From positions 2,707,501 through 2,771,500 of the forward strand of contig NC_092569.1 in the NCBI RefSeq assembly GCF_037975245.1: 64,000 nt of DNA, read 5' to 3'. Positions within the stretch are counted from its first letter, which is position 1. Every line of letters begins with the position of its first letter. Below are positions 1 through 12,462 of this stretch, one piece after another. Origin of the DNA: Apostichopus japonicus (Eukaryota; Echinodermata; Holothuroidea; Aspidochirotida; Stichopodidae). Both the position numbers and the translations under genes were made by a program. The notes below the pieces were generated by a model. It did not search any database and was not told the origin of the DNA. It worked only from the letters and a program-made list of their open reading frames with translations.

Positions 1-2160
1 GGCACCTGACTACTTTTAACAAAATACCGAGGGCAGTAAAGCCACAACATTCCTCTTTGCGGGCAGTGCAGTACCGTCATGGTGAGCCAAGTTGTTTCAG
101 AACCACTTGAAAGAAAAGAAACCCATACCCCTCTTCTCAAGAAAAAGGAACCCACCTTAAATACCAGATCCACGGACTCTGATCGACAACTCTTCAAAGC
201 TGCAAATTTTTGGGTAGGTTTACAGGAAATCTGGTTCCTGGTGGGTTTTTTAAATTTACGGTGACCTAATGTTAGTGTCGTCGATCAGGGAACGCTAGCC
301 TCTACACTCCACACTCTCACCTAATATGTAGTCAGAAGGACAAGCAAATGTAATTGCCCAAGTTTCGATAGTCTTCGAACTCTTATCACCGACGGCATTA
401 TAAGGATGAGGGATGGAAAATTGAGAAAGTTTTTGGGTGAAAAAATGAAAAAATAATAAATTTGGTACTTACATAGGGGCTCCTTCCCCATGGCTGGCTG
501 CCCCAGCCCGTTGAAGTTGGTGATCTGTGAGCGAAGAAGATGAAAAAATGTTGTTTCCAAGAGTTCCCAATATTTCTTTTATTGCAATCTTTCTACAGTC
601 AATTACGTAATTAATATCAAACAAGTTGCAGAGGACTTTTAATGCCAAGTATTCCTTTATACACAAAAAACAATTTATGTTTTAAAGAATTTGTTACGAG
701 CTACGCCCTTCTGGACTTTTGATCCTGACTGCAGCTTTAACAGCGGTAAGAAATTACAAAATTTGGTCAAAATGTTCGATTTTCTTCCAAAATCTATAAT
801 TCTGCTTAATTACTTTAAGCAATCGTAATTAGTAGAAGATGGACTGTAAACCCTATTCTCAAAATATCGTTTGACGGAGCAAGCTTTGCCGAAAGACGTA
901 GCAATCTCTTTTGTTTTTGCGTATCCTGCCCATTTACGTGATTACCATACGAATCTGAAAAAATGCTTCGTTAGGTGCTGCTGTCATCTCTGGACTTACT
1001 CTATTCCCTGTCGTGCTGATAAATCCCATTCCGAGTCTGACGGAAGGGGAAAATCCCGGGGAAATAACCAACAAAAATCTGACCACAGACAGCAGGCTGT
1101 GGTTTGCAAGGATATACAGGCAGCTCGGGGTAATCAGAGTGAAATTAAATGTTTCTCCCGAGGAAAGAAATGACACGGAACGGAGAGCCGAGCGCGTCCA
1201 AGGTAACTACCACTAGAGGCTGGATGTGAGAGAATGAGAATTTTTACCCAGAAATCATTGCCCTGTGAGATGACTCCCGAATTAATTCTCCACCTGGGGG
1301 GCATAACGAGGGGCCACCCTTGGACTTCTTCAATCCATGATTATTTGTCAGAACAGAGAGAGAGAGAGCCTTGCAATGAGGATTCATTCCGATGGGATCA
1401 TGGAGCAGAGATGTTGGCTTCGTAAGTTATCAATACCAATCAGAAGACAAATTTGGCTAAAATGACCAACACGTTCGTTTTTTTTTTTTTTGGTCTCGGC
1501 GAGCTCCAACGGTTAAAAATGGACAATGCATAGACCGTGACATTGGCCAAAACATTGACTAAAGTCAACATGCAGACTCGTGCCATCAAATCTCAATTGA
1601 TCGCTGACCCATTTGCGTTAAACGTCACAACCAGCTGTTAGGTACTCTATTAATTTTTAGCGTGATCTATTTCAAGCATGTATGATGTGATAAGAATATC
1701 CAATTCAAACCTTGATTTACAAGTCATTTAATTCAATGCAGAAATTTAATGCCACCATTAAATTGAAAAGCATTAGTGTGTTTTATTTGCAAGTTATGCC
1801 CAATACATTCAAGGATTAAAAGATGCTGTGAAGTATGTAGCACAGATTACATTTTTACATGCCTTTGTCTCTCCCCTCCCTCGTCCCTCCCCCATACCCT
1901 CCAACTCCCCCTTTGAATTGTTTATCAAACTGATATGATGCCACAAATGGCAGCAATTACAACATCTCTTAACATTCCTATGACTCTTGCCTCCCCTTCT
2001 CCCTCCCTAATCTACAAAGCCATACTGGATGCCTGATCTTCGAGAAAAAACACCTTTCACTTTCCTCGTACGGAATGAAAGACAAAACATCCAAGCAGTT
2101 AGCATTCCTCCTTTAATAATAAACCAGAGACGAACAATGCTAATGTAGTGCTCTCTCCCC
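1..2160. other. non-coding, no recognised gene
   Basis: This is AT-rich unique sequence. The short reading frames (up to 100 codons, around 871-1173) overlap on both strands and show no recognisable domain. A short AG run lies at 1354-1368 and a T run near 1480. Pyrimidine-rich stretches at 1868-1912 and 1988-2010 are the only compositional structure I see. Confidence 0.6.
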
Positions 2161-2207
2161 GCGAACGAATAAAGTATACCTCGGGTAATCCCCCCCCCAA
2201 CGTCTGT

Positions 2208-2220
2208 TGACCTTTGACCT
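2208..2220 (-). promoter_or_regulatory. perfect DR1 nuclear-receptor half-site pair
   Basis: The plus strand reads TGACCTTTGACCT. On the minus strand this is AGGTCA-A-AGGTCA, the direct repeat spaced by one base that is bound by RXR, HNF4 and COUP-TF type receptors. Both half-sites are perfect. It lies just upstream of the 2265/2398 inverted repeat, in a stretch that is less AT-rich than its surroundings. Binding is inferred from the motif only; a single site of this length is suggestive and not proof of an enhancer. Confidence 0.35.
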
Positions 2221-2264
2221 TACTACATTCTTTTAAGCTAGACACAAAGCTTGACCAGTATCCC

Positions 2265-2412
2265 AGTCTCTGACAATCACAAAGCAGTAAATTACATTTG
2301 CTGAGAGCTTTCCTGACACCGTTGCTTTAGTTTCGGCCTTTTCCAGTGAGTTTGACATTATTCCTGCACACCTTCCAAACCGAGTTAGCACACACCATGA
2401 TTGTCAGAGACT
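2265..2412. repeat. 15-bp perfect inverted repeat, 118-bp spacer
   Basis: AGTCTCTGACAATCA at 2265-2279 is repeated as its exact reverse complement, TGATTGTCAGAGACT, at 2398-2412. Flanking bases outside and inside the arms do not match, and no target-site duplication is evident, so it does not look like an ordinary terminal-inverted-repeat transposon. A 15-bp match at this distance is unlikely by chance. It may be a pair of protein-binding sites in opposite orientation or the relic of a small element. Confidence 0.5.
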
Positions 2413-2469
2413 CGTTGAGCTGACGCCAAAATTCCCGGCCCCCTCGGAGTCAGAGCGAAAATTTACAAG

Positions 2470-3040
2470 TGTGAGGGTATCTGTAAGACTTTATGTCGAC
2501 ATATAGCTAGAAAACATTCGGCAAAGGGGGCCAACCAAAGTATTTAAGCTTTGGCTTAACCATATATATAGGCCTGGATACTGTACCAGATAAAAGTCAT
2601 ACATTATCAAATAGGATGGAAATATATGTTCAAGTAAACTAATTAAAGTCACACACAGAAGAGAGTCTTCATAAACATGGGTTTGTTTTAATAATTAAAA
2701 CACTGTAATTTCCAAACCATATATACAGAAAGGAACAACAAAAAAAACCTAAAGATTCCATCTTAATACTGTGTACTGCTTTTGTGAAATATGTTAAAAT
2801 CTAATGGAATATAAAATGGTTGCCTTTCACAGTCACTTTCCATTCGATTCACTGTCTTTACTCAGTCAAAATTCCACAGAATGTCTGATCGGTTAAACCA
2901 AAATACAGAAACAAACAAACACGTCAACAAATAAGTAAGCAAACGAAAGCAAATTTCAAAGCAATGAAAGGCAACCATGATCTTTTACAGATGGATTATC
3001 TAGCGATACTTTTTTCCCGAATGCTAACTTTAAGTTAGAT
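2470..3040. other. non-coding, nothing recognised
   Basis: Unique AT-rich DNA with only short frames. I see no repeat unit, RNA gene or regulatory cluster here. Confidence 0.6.
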
Positions 3041-3042
3041 TC

Positions 3043-3078
3043 CTGTGGGTCTGTGTGGGTCTGTGTGGGTCTGTGTGT
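3043..3078 (+). repeat. 10-bp tandem repeat (CTGTGTGGGT)n
   Basis: About three and a half tandem copies of CTGTGTGGGT run from 3043 to 3078 and decay into a short TG run. It is a simple-sequence tract with no coding meaning that I can see. Confidence 0.75.
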
Positions 3079-3304
3079 GCAGTTTACAGTGTGGGACAGG
3101 TGACACAGGCATGATGTGGGACAACAATCTTGGGTTGCGTGATCCAAGGTGTTGCATGCAGAAATCCTCTGGTGAACAAGGCTTTAATATTGTGTCAGGA
3201 GAAAGTGTTAACGATGACTTTATGGCCCGCTCAAATTGGTGAAGATGGGGGTACAATTCTCGAATTTTTTGAGGGTGGTTCAGAAAATTATTTGTTTAAG
3301 GAGA

Positions 3305-3418
3305 AAGGAAAAGGAGAAGGGAAGGGAGAAGAAGGGGGCCATGACATGGACACTAAAGGGTAAGGAAAAGGAGAAGGGAAGGGAGAAGAAGGAGGCCATG
3401 ACATGGACACTAAAGGGT
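3305..3418 (+). repeat. 57-bp tandem duplication
   Basis: Two adjacent 57-bp copies (3305-3361 and 3362-3418) differ at a single base, a G-to-A change in the 'gaagg' block. Each begins with a purine-rich AAGGAAAAGGAGAAGGGAAG tract and ends with 'ccatgacatggacactaaagggt'-type sequence. The near identity implies a recent duplication. The period is a multiple of three, so frames stay open across it in both directions, which is why short ORFs pile up here. I infer no protein. Confidence 0.9.
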
Positions 3419-3419
3419 A

Positions 3420-6400
3420 CAGTAAACAATAGCCATGGGAGAATACTCTCAGCAACTTCAGAACCCTGAAAGTTTTCAATCATTAATAATCATATTTCTT
3501 CCCTGTCTTTGCAACTCGATTCAAAAGTTCCCATTGTATTCTATGTTAATGATTTTATTACATACATCTTGGCATGTATTTTACTGATTTATTGCACACA
3601 GAGTACTTGGCACTTGTACCTATAGACTGGCGGCGTCTTTTGGCTTCTAATTCGGACTGCATCACATTGAGATGATCAATTCACAAAGAATTAGATCTCA
3701 CTCGTATTATACTTAACGAACAGCTGAACCACAAAGTTAACATGTTGCCCTCATTATCGAGGCACCCAGCAGATGGACAAATTCGGACTAACTATGACCT
3801 TTCGATAAAGAGCAACTGTACTTTAATGGTGCACTGAGATCCTAAGGTACAAAAAGAAAACCATGTGCACGGGGCATATTAGCAGCCGTTGTTTCCCGTT
3901 CAACTCAAATATTTCCAAAGTTAAGAGAGGCCGTTCCTTCAAACGAGTTTGCAGTTTCCGGAACGAAACAGTATTTACCCATTATGTGTCGGACGAATCA
4001 AACTACACCGAGTTTTAATGTAATTGCACTAACAAAGAGATATATAAATTAAATATTCACGTGTACGCATAGCAATTAAACTGGCTATTTTTAGAGATCC
4101 ATTTATTGTGCAAGGGTAGGATTATTCTAATAGTAAATAACAGCAGTAAGTTGAAATGAATAACTTAAAATGAATAGCCAAATATAGCAGAAAAAAACTA
4201 AGAAATTGGTCACATGTTCCAACTTAGATGGACCCCCCCCCCCCCCCAGAGGCAGACCAAGCTGTCTCTGAAGACCTAGGACCATTCCTTGCTTGGTGCA
4301 CTTTTTGAGGACCCCAGCCTTCACCTTGATCACCTTGGCAACCCATACTATAGTGGCTAACAATGTGGTTTAGGGCTCAGGGACCAGGCAACCCCCTCCC
4401 CCATTGAGAAAATTTTCTATGCTTAATTGCAAAACATTATACTTTGCAATTTCCCAAAAAGTCTATATGAGAGATTTTTTTCACTTCTTTCCCATAAACA
4501 TAAACATCAACATTTTTCATTTCTTCCCAATTTTTAAACTACCCTCCAAATATTTTGGCAACCCTATGAAGGTTCATGACCCCAAGTTTTGAATACCAGG
4601 GATGTAGTATTAACAGTTGGTTGTTTAATGTTAGCTGTTCCAATTATTTCCCCCCTCTTATCCATCTATATTTAGCCTATTTTCTCCCTTTCATTATGGT
4701 CTGTCTCTGAAGAAGACCCTGCTCCAATTCTCAGGAGTAAGACCCTAGCTGATTTGATCATACACATACAGTAACCTACCAGTCTTTTTGGCTATACATT
4801 AAAAGTTGTTTATTAACAGCTTTTATCTCTCTTTATGAAACTGGTCAGTGATGTGTTCACATATCGATAGCACATTTTCACCTGGATTTTTGCCAGATAA
4901 CGATAAGACAATTAAGATCAATTACTTTTACAGCCATACCATTCCATAATTAAGTGAAAAGTTTATATGTAATTAGAGCCAGAAGTTGCAGATAGCACAT
5001 GATCAAAAGGATAAAACTGTCACATTTGTAGTTTTGCCTCTGAAGCAATTTTTTTTTACTTTGGGTCAACATTTATTTTAAAATCTACAAAATGCAAAAT
5101 TGACTTCAGACATCCTAGGATTTTTTTTATTAACCAAAATGAAATTTAATCGGTGAGTAACTAATGAATTTGATTGGAACCTCAATATTTTGTCACCCAG
5201 ACACTTCATATTAAATCCACTCACATATGAAAAACAAATTTGTACGACAAAAAAGACAAATGAAAAATTTGGCCATTTTTCTCCCTTTTTTTGTTGTAAC
5301 TTATCAATATCAACACGGACACTGCTTTAGGGCATAAATATGGAAAACAAACCTTTTCCTTACAAGATTATTGAGAGCAATGGTCATCCGCATAATTCCC
5401 GAGATATCGAAAAACCCTATGACTGACTCTTTGTCCTTGAACTTCACTCACCCAAAAACGAAAAACATATATATATATATTGCATAATTGACTAACTTTT
5501 GCATCAAAAAATACAATTTTCAAGAGATGAATAATTTTCTCTGCTCGGTTGCATCCATTTTCAAACACATTAACCTTCCATTCATATCCAAAGAGGTAAA
5601 TATATATTTATATATATTCTTTATATCTATTCCCCTGCTTCATCCAAGCTCACTGGTTGACTGCCCCCTAGGCATCTTTACAAACTGGTACCCCCATGTC
5701 AATATAACAACAGGAGCGAATCCAAACACAAACAATGCTAGTGATTTAGCCTGGATACAAACACTGCTCATGTGACCCTTGTCAATCGGGCGGCAGCGGC
5801 CGGTGCCCGATGATGATGCGATGCGCGATAAGTACTTTATAAAAGAGTCTTACCCATTACTTTGAGTAACATTCCCCTAGGTCATTTTCCATTGGGTGGC
5901 AAAGAAATACTTAATGGCTATTGTGTCAAGTTGGAGTTCTTACTCCTTTTTGCTTTTGTTTAACTTGCGTGGGGTGGAAAGGGGGAGAAGGAAGGGTTTT
6001 ATTGAGAATAGTGAGAGAAAAGAAATTGTTTAGTTTTATATAACTGAACAGAATTGGGGGGGGGGGGAACGAAAGAAAAATATTAGGATATGTTTTTGTT
6101 TGTTACTTTTTGAGTTTTAAAGTGGAAGCAATCATGACATTGAATAGATGTGATCAGCACTCTGAGACTCTCTCCCGGCAAATATCTTCTTTGAAACATA
6201 ATAATCAATGTAACGAAACGAGGATCAAGGCAATAACTACATTAACACAGTATGTATTTAACAAATGAGTAGAGAAAACAGCATGTTGTTATTCACGATT
6301 TAATACACTCTCGAAATAGTTCTGCAAGTTGGAGTAACTTGCCACAGAATTTCTTAAAACCAAAAAAGAGGGATAGAGGAACTTGGTTCTTTCATTTCAA

Positions 6401-8090
6401 CACTCTGCGTTTGAAACGAAAAATCATCCAAATAAAAGACAGTTCAAGGGCAGAAATTTTGGAAGGGATATTCCTGACGATGAAACCGTTTTTGAGTTTT
6501 GAATGGTCGACAGTAATACGCAGTATTTGCCTTTAAATTAGAGAAAAATGGATTTGGCATCACAAATTTCAAAATGGTTTGATAGCTTTGAGCTGGGTCC
6601 TCCTAAGTACTGCTAATGTCACTCCATGAAATGAATGACAAAGTTTAATAGGCAAAAAACTGCTTGCAAATGTTTGCAAAGGAACGTACCAAAGAAACTA
6701 TCATACTACTGGTCAAGAACGACCGAATTGATATCTTTGTCGGATCAAAGGAACCCCTACATCCTAAAATATGTGAATATTACGGTGGTTTGGTCAGTAT
6801 CAGAATGAAAAACTCAACACAGACCGTCTGTACAGCATTGAAACTTGATAAATATTCGCATTTGGAAACAGAGAAAGGAATCTCCCAGAAGAGAAAGGGG
6901 ATCCAACTTAATCACACCAGTCGACATCATTTATCTTCTGGTCAGAACATTTTCTTTTGGAAGGAAAAGATGAAAACATACATCTTTAGCCCCTCTTACT
7001 GCCCTTCTGAGACCCAATAAACTCCCAAATTGAACAACTGCGGTAGAATGCTACGATACATTGCTAGCATTCGTTACAACCTGTTTCCATTCAGTCCACC
7101 GTCGTCGACATGGTAACGTTTGGTCAATTCAAGATTTTGTAGTGTGTGAATATTTATCAAGTCAGACCTTATAACCTGAAAGGGAGCATTCAGAGAGAGA
7201 TTTTTTGTCGTTTTATTTTTTTTTTATCATCTTATTGGCAAACTGGATTAAGCTTTGGTACAAAATTGTGAAAAATGGTTGACTTAATTCTGCTGTTGCT
7301 TGAAATCTAGTGTGACCAGCCATGGAGGTGAATTTTCTCAAATTTGAAAAGATGATGGATTTCTCAAACTTGGTACTTCATTTAACGCACTTAAATGAAC
7401 TCATATTACTGATAGTTATCGTAGCCATCTATAGAAAACATTATACAGAGGATGTAACTCGATCTTTATCCAAGAGTCCCCCATTGATTATATGCAAAAC
7501 TAGTAAGGTTAAAGGTACTGTATATTAACTCTAAAAGGAAAGTGTGTTAGGCAATCAAGCCTAACTGTTGTGATATAATAATCCCAAAAATTAGCAACCT
7601 TTTTCAAAGCATGAACAGCAATAAAAATTTTTGTTTTAAGGAAAAAACAAAAATGGATAGAGAGAGACTTTATTCCGCAAAACGTACAGGCCCTTAACCT
7701 TCTACTTACTGTTCAAAAGCACTGTTACGTTTACCTGTATTTTTCCATTACCCAAAATGTAAAAACTCCATTCAATTATGCAACCGAGTGCAGAACTAGC
7801 CACATAGGACATAAGTAAAAAGTTTAAACGCACTTCTCTAAAGCCAATCCCTCAGTGGGTGACATATAAAATATCATTCGTCCTAGAAATTCAAAAATTT
7901 GTTAATCAAATGAAAACCGTAAGGAGCAGAGAAAGAGGCTATAGCCAATAGGATAAAGTGAACAGAAAAAAATAAAAGCATCAATTTATTTCAAGCACCA
8001 GTCAAACAAAGAAAGGAAAAACAATTTTTTTTTCCAAGCTGTTGGATTTTTATAAAGGGCAGACGGGTTATGACAATTTATAAATTTAAA
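3420..8090. other. long non-coding stretch
   Basis: AT-rich unique DNA. It contains a 15-C run (4233-4247), short TA runs near 5468 and 5600, a 12-G run (6056-6067) and a small GC-rich hairpin at 5785-5811. The longest frame (6664-7020, 118 codons, plus strand) has no recognisable domain, signal peptide or repeat and is within what chance gives at this composition. Sequence around 4705-4760 ('ctgaagaagaccctgct', then 'tttgatca') faintly recalls the retroelement ends described at 14247 and 50160, but is too diverged to call. Confidence 0.6.
5785..5811. repeat. GC-rich hairpin-capable inverted repeat
   Basis: ATCGGGC (5785-5791) and GCCCGAT (5805-5811) form a 7-bp stem around a GC-rich 13-base loop. 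It stands out because the flanks are AT-rich. No T tract or gene end gives it a terminator role, and this is a eukaryotic context. Confidence 0.35.
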
Positions 8091-8097
8091 TTAAACT

Positions 8098-8163
8098 AAA
8101 TAGCATGTAGCAAAGGGAGAGAGCGATGGGGGGTGGGGGGGGGAATGGGAGAGGGAGAAGGTA
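8098..8163 (+). repeat. G-rich tract, G-quadruplex potential
   Basis: Several runs of three to nine G bases separated by short A/T spacers occur on the plus strand. This satisfies the usual four-run G-quadruplex pattern. Function unknown. Confidence 0.5.
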
Positions 8164-8751
8164 ATGGAGAAAGCCATTTTATTGTTTAACCTTTACTTCT
8201 TTCATAGCTACAGACCTATAATGTATATAACACTCTGTTGGGCTTTGAACATCTGCTTTTAAACAAGGGGAGAAAACTTAGCTAGCAAGCACTATGTTCC
8301 TCTAGCTAATTCGGATGTTATCTTTAAAGGCAGTTCGTGGAATAAATTGTGACGTGCTTTTGATTGAATGAACTAATCAACGACCTCCAATGGAATATTC
8401 CTTTCACTGTAATGATCATACAACAAGCTGCAGCTAAAGGCTGTCTTTTCTTCATTTTCTTCCGTTTTCGTTTCAAAATAGTCAGTCTCAAGCTCTTCCA
8501 CGAATTTATATACGTTTTCTTTTTTTTCCTTTTGACAAAAATATTTTGACTTTCAGATTGGCAATGAAACCATTTTCTTTTGCTTTTAAGCTTTTATGTT
8601 TTATTATCATGTTTAGAAAGATGCATTTATACTATAAAAACTGCATGACACACTAATTAAAGGTACCAATAGTTGTAATCTGTAATTATAAACGAGACAT
8701 TATTAACACTTTCCTGGAAAAAACTTGAAAACATCTATCCCTAGTGGTTAC

Positions 8752-8801
8752 AGGGGGGGGGGGGGAGATGGGGAGGGGATGGATGGACGGAAAGGGGTTG
8801 A
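8752..8801 (+). repeat. G-rich tract, G-quadruplex potential
   Basis: A long G homopolymer is followed by further G runs ('ggggag', 'ggggat', 'ggggtt') on the plus strand. It is simple-sequence DNA of the kind that recurs throughout the window. Confidence 0.5.
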
Positions 8802-9071
8802 GTACAGCTACAGCACACTTAAGTGCTCGAGACCGTAAACCCATCTGAAATAAATTTACACCAACATTTTCTTTCAGTTTTGTCTGCCATTACTTATCAC
8901 TCAAAAAATTTCCAAAGATGAATTTTGAAATCATAAACTGAACAGAAACCTCCCCTCTGCCACCCATAATCTGACATTTTCTCCTAATTACGTTTATAAA
9001 CTTTCGTTTCCCATAACCAACAATTTTTTTTCCAGTCCAGTCTAGATAATTTAATATTATGACTCACCAGG

Positions 9072-9118
9072 CCCCCCCCCCAAAAAAAAATAAATAAATA
9101 AATAAATAAATAAATAAA
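9072..9118 (+). repeat. compound C10/A9/(TAAA)7 microsatellite
   Basis: A run of ten C (9072-9081) is followed by nine A and then seven perfect TAAA units (9091-9118). It is a compound simple repeat and likely length-polymorphic. Confidence 0.9.
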
Positions 9119-9119
9119 A

Positions 9120-10970
9120 GGGGAAAAATAGAAAAAAAAAAGAGAAAATGGCATAAAAACATTGGGCAGCACCTAAAAATCTACATAAATATTACTTTAC
9201 TCACTAAATGTACTACAACACAGGTAAGCAATTTGTTACTTAAACAAACCTCACTTTTTATTTTTTTTACGTGGACAGCTTGTATGACTAATGAAAGTAG
9301 ACGTGGCCGACACAATCTCTGAAAATTGTCCCGGACACCGATAGCTTCATGTCTGGGAGGTGACGACTTTCACACTCCTTCCGACTAAATGTCGAGACAT
9401 ACACAAAAAAAAAGAAGAAGAAGAAGTGAAGAAAAAACTAAACGTCTGGCTGTAAATTTACCAGAGATCAGACTCGACCAAAAAAAATTCAACGGCAGCC
9501 AACGTTCCTCGATGCAAGGTCAAGACATAGGACAAATCGTCGACGAGATCACTCGAATTAGCCAAGATTTGGTCGTAGGATTGGTCATTTAATACCGCGT
9601 CAAGGATAGGAAGAAGCAAGTCAAACGAGCGAGTGAGAGAGAGTGTCCTTCAATCAGAGATTAGACTCTTAGTTTAACAATCCCCGCTCTTTTTGATTAA
9701 TGTTTGTCACCAAAATTAATCTTCTCAATATTTTCTCCTGAGCTTCCCTAAAGCTAATACGTTTGTAGATTTAGAGTTTAATAATATCTATTTGTTTTTC
9801 TTTTCTTATCAAATATTTTTTTACCTATCGAATATGTTTAATGGAGAACTAGAAATTTATTGTATGGTTTGTTGACCTTTAATACATTGTCTGCGAGTAA
9901 AGCCTGAGGTAAACTTAGCCGTAATAGCCGGGGAAAAAGAACAAAAAACTATACTTCATGTTAAGCTTTGTATAAATTTGGAACACTTCCTGTGTGGACT
10001 AGATATTTCCTCATTTTGTTTTCCAGAGATTTTTCTCATTGTTTGCAAGATTCTGTATTGTTATGCAAATGCAATTACTGTAACACAGATTAAAATGTGT
10101 TCAGCTAAGTTTGATATTTATCTAAAAATAATCTTAATACACAAAAATGGTTCTTTTCAATATTCAAAGAAGCTTGTTCTTTGAAATAGAAAGGTATTTT
10201 AATATTCCTTCATAGAAAATTCTATATTCCTTACATTTTGCTGTTATCTTTTCTTTCTTTCTTTTTTTCTTCTAAAAGGAAAAACTTTGAAAACTCCAAA
10301 ATGGACAAAATACCCTTAAAACATATTTTTTTGCATTTTCTATCAGAATTTTTTTTTTAATCTTTCTTTGCAATGTTTTCATAGCTTTATGGAAGTAACA
10401 TTTATATCAGACATTCATGAAACATTTATGTAAACTCTGCCATTTTTGTTGCCTGACATGAAAATTCATGTAAAATTTATGTAAAATTCTGCCATTAAAT
10501 GTTCTTTGTGCACTTACAGACAATATGTAATGTTTCCACCGAACTTAAAGACTGACTTCAAGTTCTATTTCTTACTTTGACACCAAAGATGGGAAGTTAC
10601 AAAGAGATTTATACCCAGATTTACCCAGATTTATATGCACATTAATTTAGATACTTAATATTCATACCAATATTACTTAATATTGTGGTAAAACAGGTAA
10701 ATAAAACATAAATCAATTTCATTATGTCCTCTGTCCACCTAATACTATAAATCTTAAAACTAAAGTCCCTCTGTTTTGAAATTCAATAAACTAGCTGTAC
10801 TTTTTTATCCATCCTATCCTTTCAACCCCCCCCCCCTCGCTCCTCCCCTTCCACCCTGCACTTCCACAACTCTTCAAACATTTTTTCTGCCTGTAAATTC
10901 ATATAGCTATAAAGACAACAGGTTTGTTGAAATTGGTTAGCAAAGAAACTGTTCAGATCAACTTAAAGTC
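9120..10970. other. non-coding, nothing recognised
   Basis: AT-rich DNA with frames below 70 codons. Small local duplications occur ('acccagattt' twice at 10614-10634; 'tttatgtaaa' repeated near 10426-10490), and a C run lies near 10825. No gene or RNA is recognised. Confidence 0.6.
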
Positions 10971-10974
10971 TCTT

Positions 10975-11400
10975 TCCGGTGAAATATTAGCTTGTAGCAT
11001 AATTACAAGCAATATCTATCTCTTGAGGGTTCAATTTCTTAACAGAGGAATTAAGATCTCTCCCTTACCCTTACCCTTACATTCTCTTTTATTGAATTTT
11101 GTGATGAAATAATTTTAATTGCTAGTTGCTTTCAAGAACAAATTTTTCGATGAATGAAAACAGGGAATATAAAAAAAGGGCTTTAAAAATGTCAAATTCC
11201 CTTCATTTGAAATGTTATTAGAAAGCTAGAATAATTACAAGCAACATATCTAAATTCCGATGGTTAAATCTTCTTAATAATAAGGCTGAATAAAGCAAAC
11301 TCGCCCCTTACCCCTACTCAAACTTTCTCCCACTCTCTCTATCTTTCTTTCTGATGTTTTTGATGGAATAATTTGCTGTTCAAGAACAAACTTTCTTAAA
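10975..11400 (+). repeat. diverged ~230-bp tandem duplication
   Basis: Two neighbouring segments (about 10975-11150 and 11205-11400) share an ordered series of similar blocks. 'ataattacaagcaa' occurs at 10999-11012 and again at 11231-11244. Both copies then carry a 'cccttaccc'-type pyrimidine block, a 'gatg(g)aa(a)taattt' block, and 'ttcaagaacaaa' (11131 and 11379). The offset grows from 232 to 248 bases through indels. This indicates an old tandem duplication. Neither copy codes for anything I recognise. Confidence 0.6.
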
Positions 11401-12460
11401 GCTCTTGACCTCCCTGAACCGAAACTTGAGATATCAAGGACTTACTTTCTTTTCATCAATTTTCTTTGAAAAAAAAAAAGTGATTAAAAACAAATTGCTA
11501 AAAGAAAGACTGTAGGGTACAAAAAGCAAAAAAAAAAAAAGAGTAATTAAAGAGATGCGCCAACACGCTAACTCAACAGATCAAATTAAACTTCTCGGAC
11601 AAAAAAAAGGTTATTTCAAACCGATTTTGATAGCCATTAATAGATGTTTTCGTTCGCTGGAGTACGATTCAAATAAAACTGACAGTGAGAAATTAAACCG
11701 GGTTAAGCAGTCGATAAGGACGGGTAAACTTCGCTTGGAAAGAGTCGCAACCTACTTGCTGTATCTGACCTGCTGTGCAGATGGTCATGAAACAGGACAA
11801 CGACCATGTGTACGACGACTAAAATGAATTTAAAAGTTCACCGGAAAAAGAAAGAAAAAAAAACAGATCAAGTATGAGGAAAACAGACTCTCATCTGTGT
11901 ATTTAAATTTCCCCATAATCTGTTTTGTGTTGCTGCTATAAATTGTATCAATATTTTCTTTTTCTTCATCTCTGTCCTTGGCTGTTTCTAGTTGGGAGGA
12001 AGGGCAGGGGGTGGAGGGGTGGGGAGAGGAGGGATGGGGAAAGGGGAGCATGTCACTCCATAATTCATATACCACCCTTGAATTTTCTCTGCAGTCGAAT
12101 TGCAACATATTTACTGTATGGACATGTATAAATGGACACAAGAATATTTGAAAACAATTTAGGTATGAATGAACAAGAATTAAAAACAATTAGAAGGAAA
12201 TATTACCAGGACAGATCTTCTGCAATATTTTAGGCAAAATTTAATGCATATTTAGGACAACCACATCACATATCTGTAGGTCTCAATGTTGTGTGGAAAA
12301 GAGCACAAAAAAAACAACACATTTTTTGAAGTTTCGATTTTCGATGAAATACGTACCTTTTGGGCTGATTTGGTAAATCATGTATAAATTTGTAAAAATT
12401 TCTATTATGTTAATATCTTTAAGCGATCTAAGTTTACTGACTTAACCGACTCCAACACAG
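11400..12460. other. non-coding stretch with unsupported small ORFs
   Basis: A 90-codon plus-strand frame (11555-11827) and an overlapping 119-codon minus-strand frame (11830-12189) have no recognisable family. The latter is rich in low-complexity Pro/Ser because it reads a G-rich tract backwards. That tract, 12000-12048, has G-quadruplex potential. Confidence 0.55.
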
Positions 12461-12462
12461 CT

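Noticed and set aside
4705-4760. 'ctgaagaagaccctgct' as a fourth copy of the Penelope-like end
   Set aside because: The pairing stem and the GAAA block are absent, so similarity is limited to one short word plus 'tttgatca'.
5785-5811. GC-rich hairpin as an intrinsic terminator
   Set aside because: There is no following T tract, no gene, and bacterial-type terminators do not apply here.
6664-7020. 118-codon plus-strand ORF
   Set aside because: Unrecognised, AT-biased composition, no supporting signals around it.
11060-11080. 'cccttacccttaccctta' looked like a telomere repeat
   Set aside because: Its complement is TAAGGG, not the animal telomere unit TTAGGG, and there are fewer than three units.
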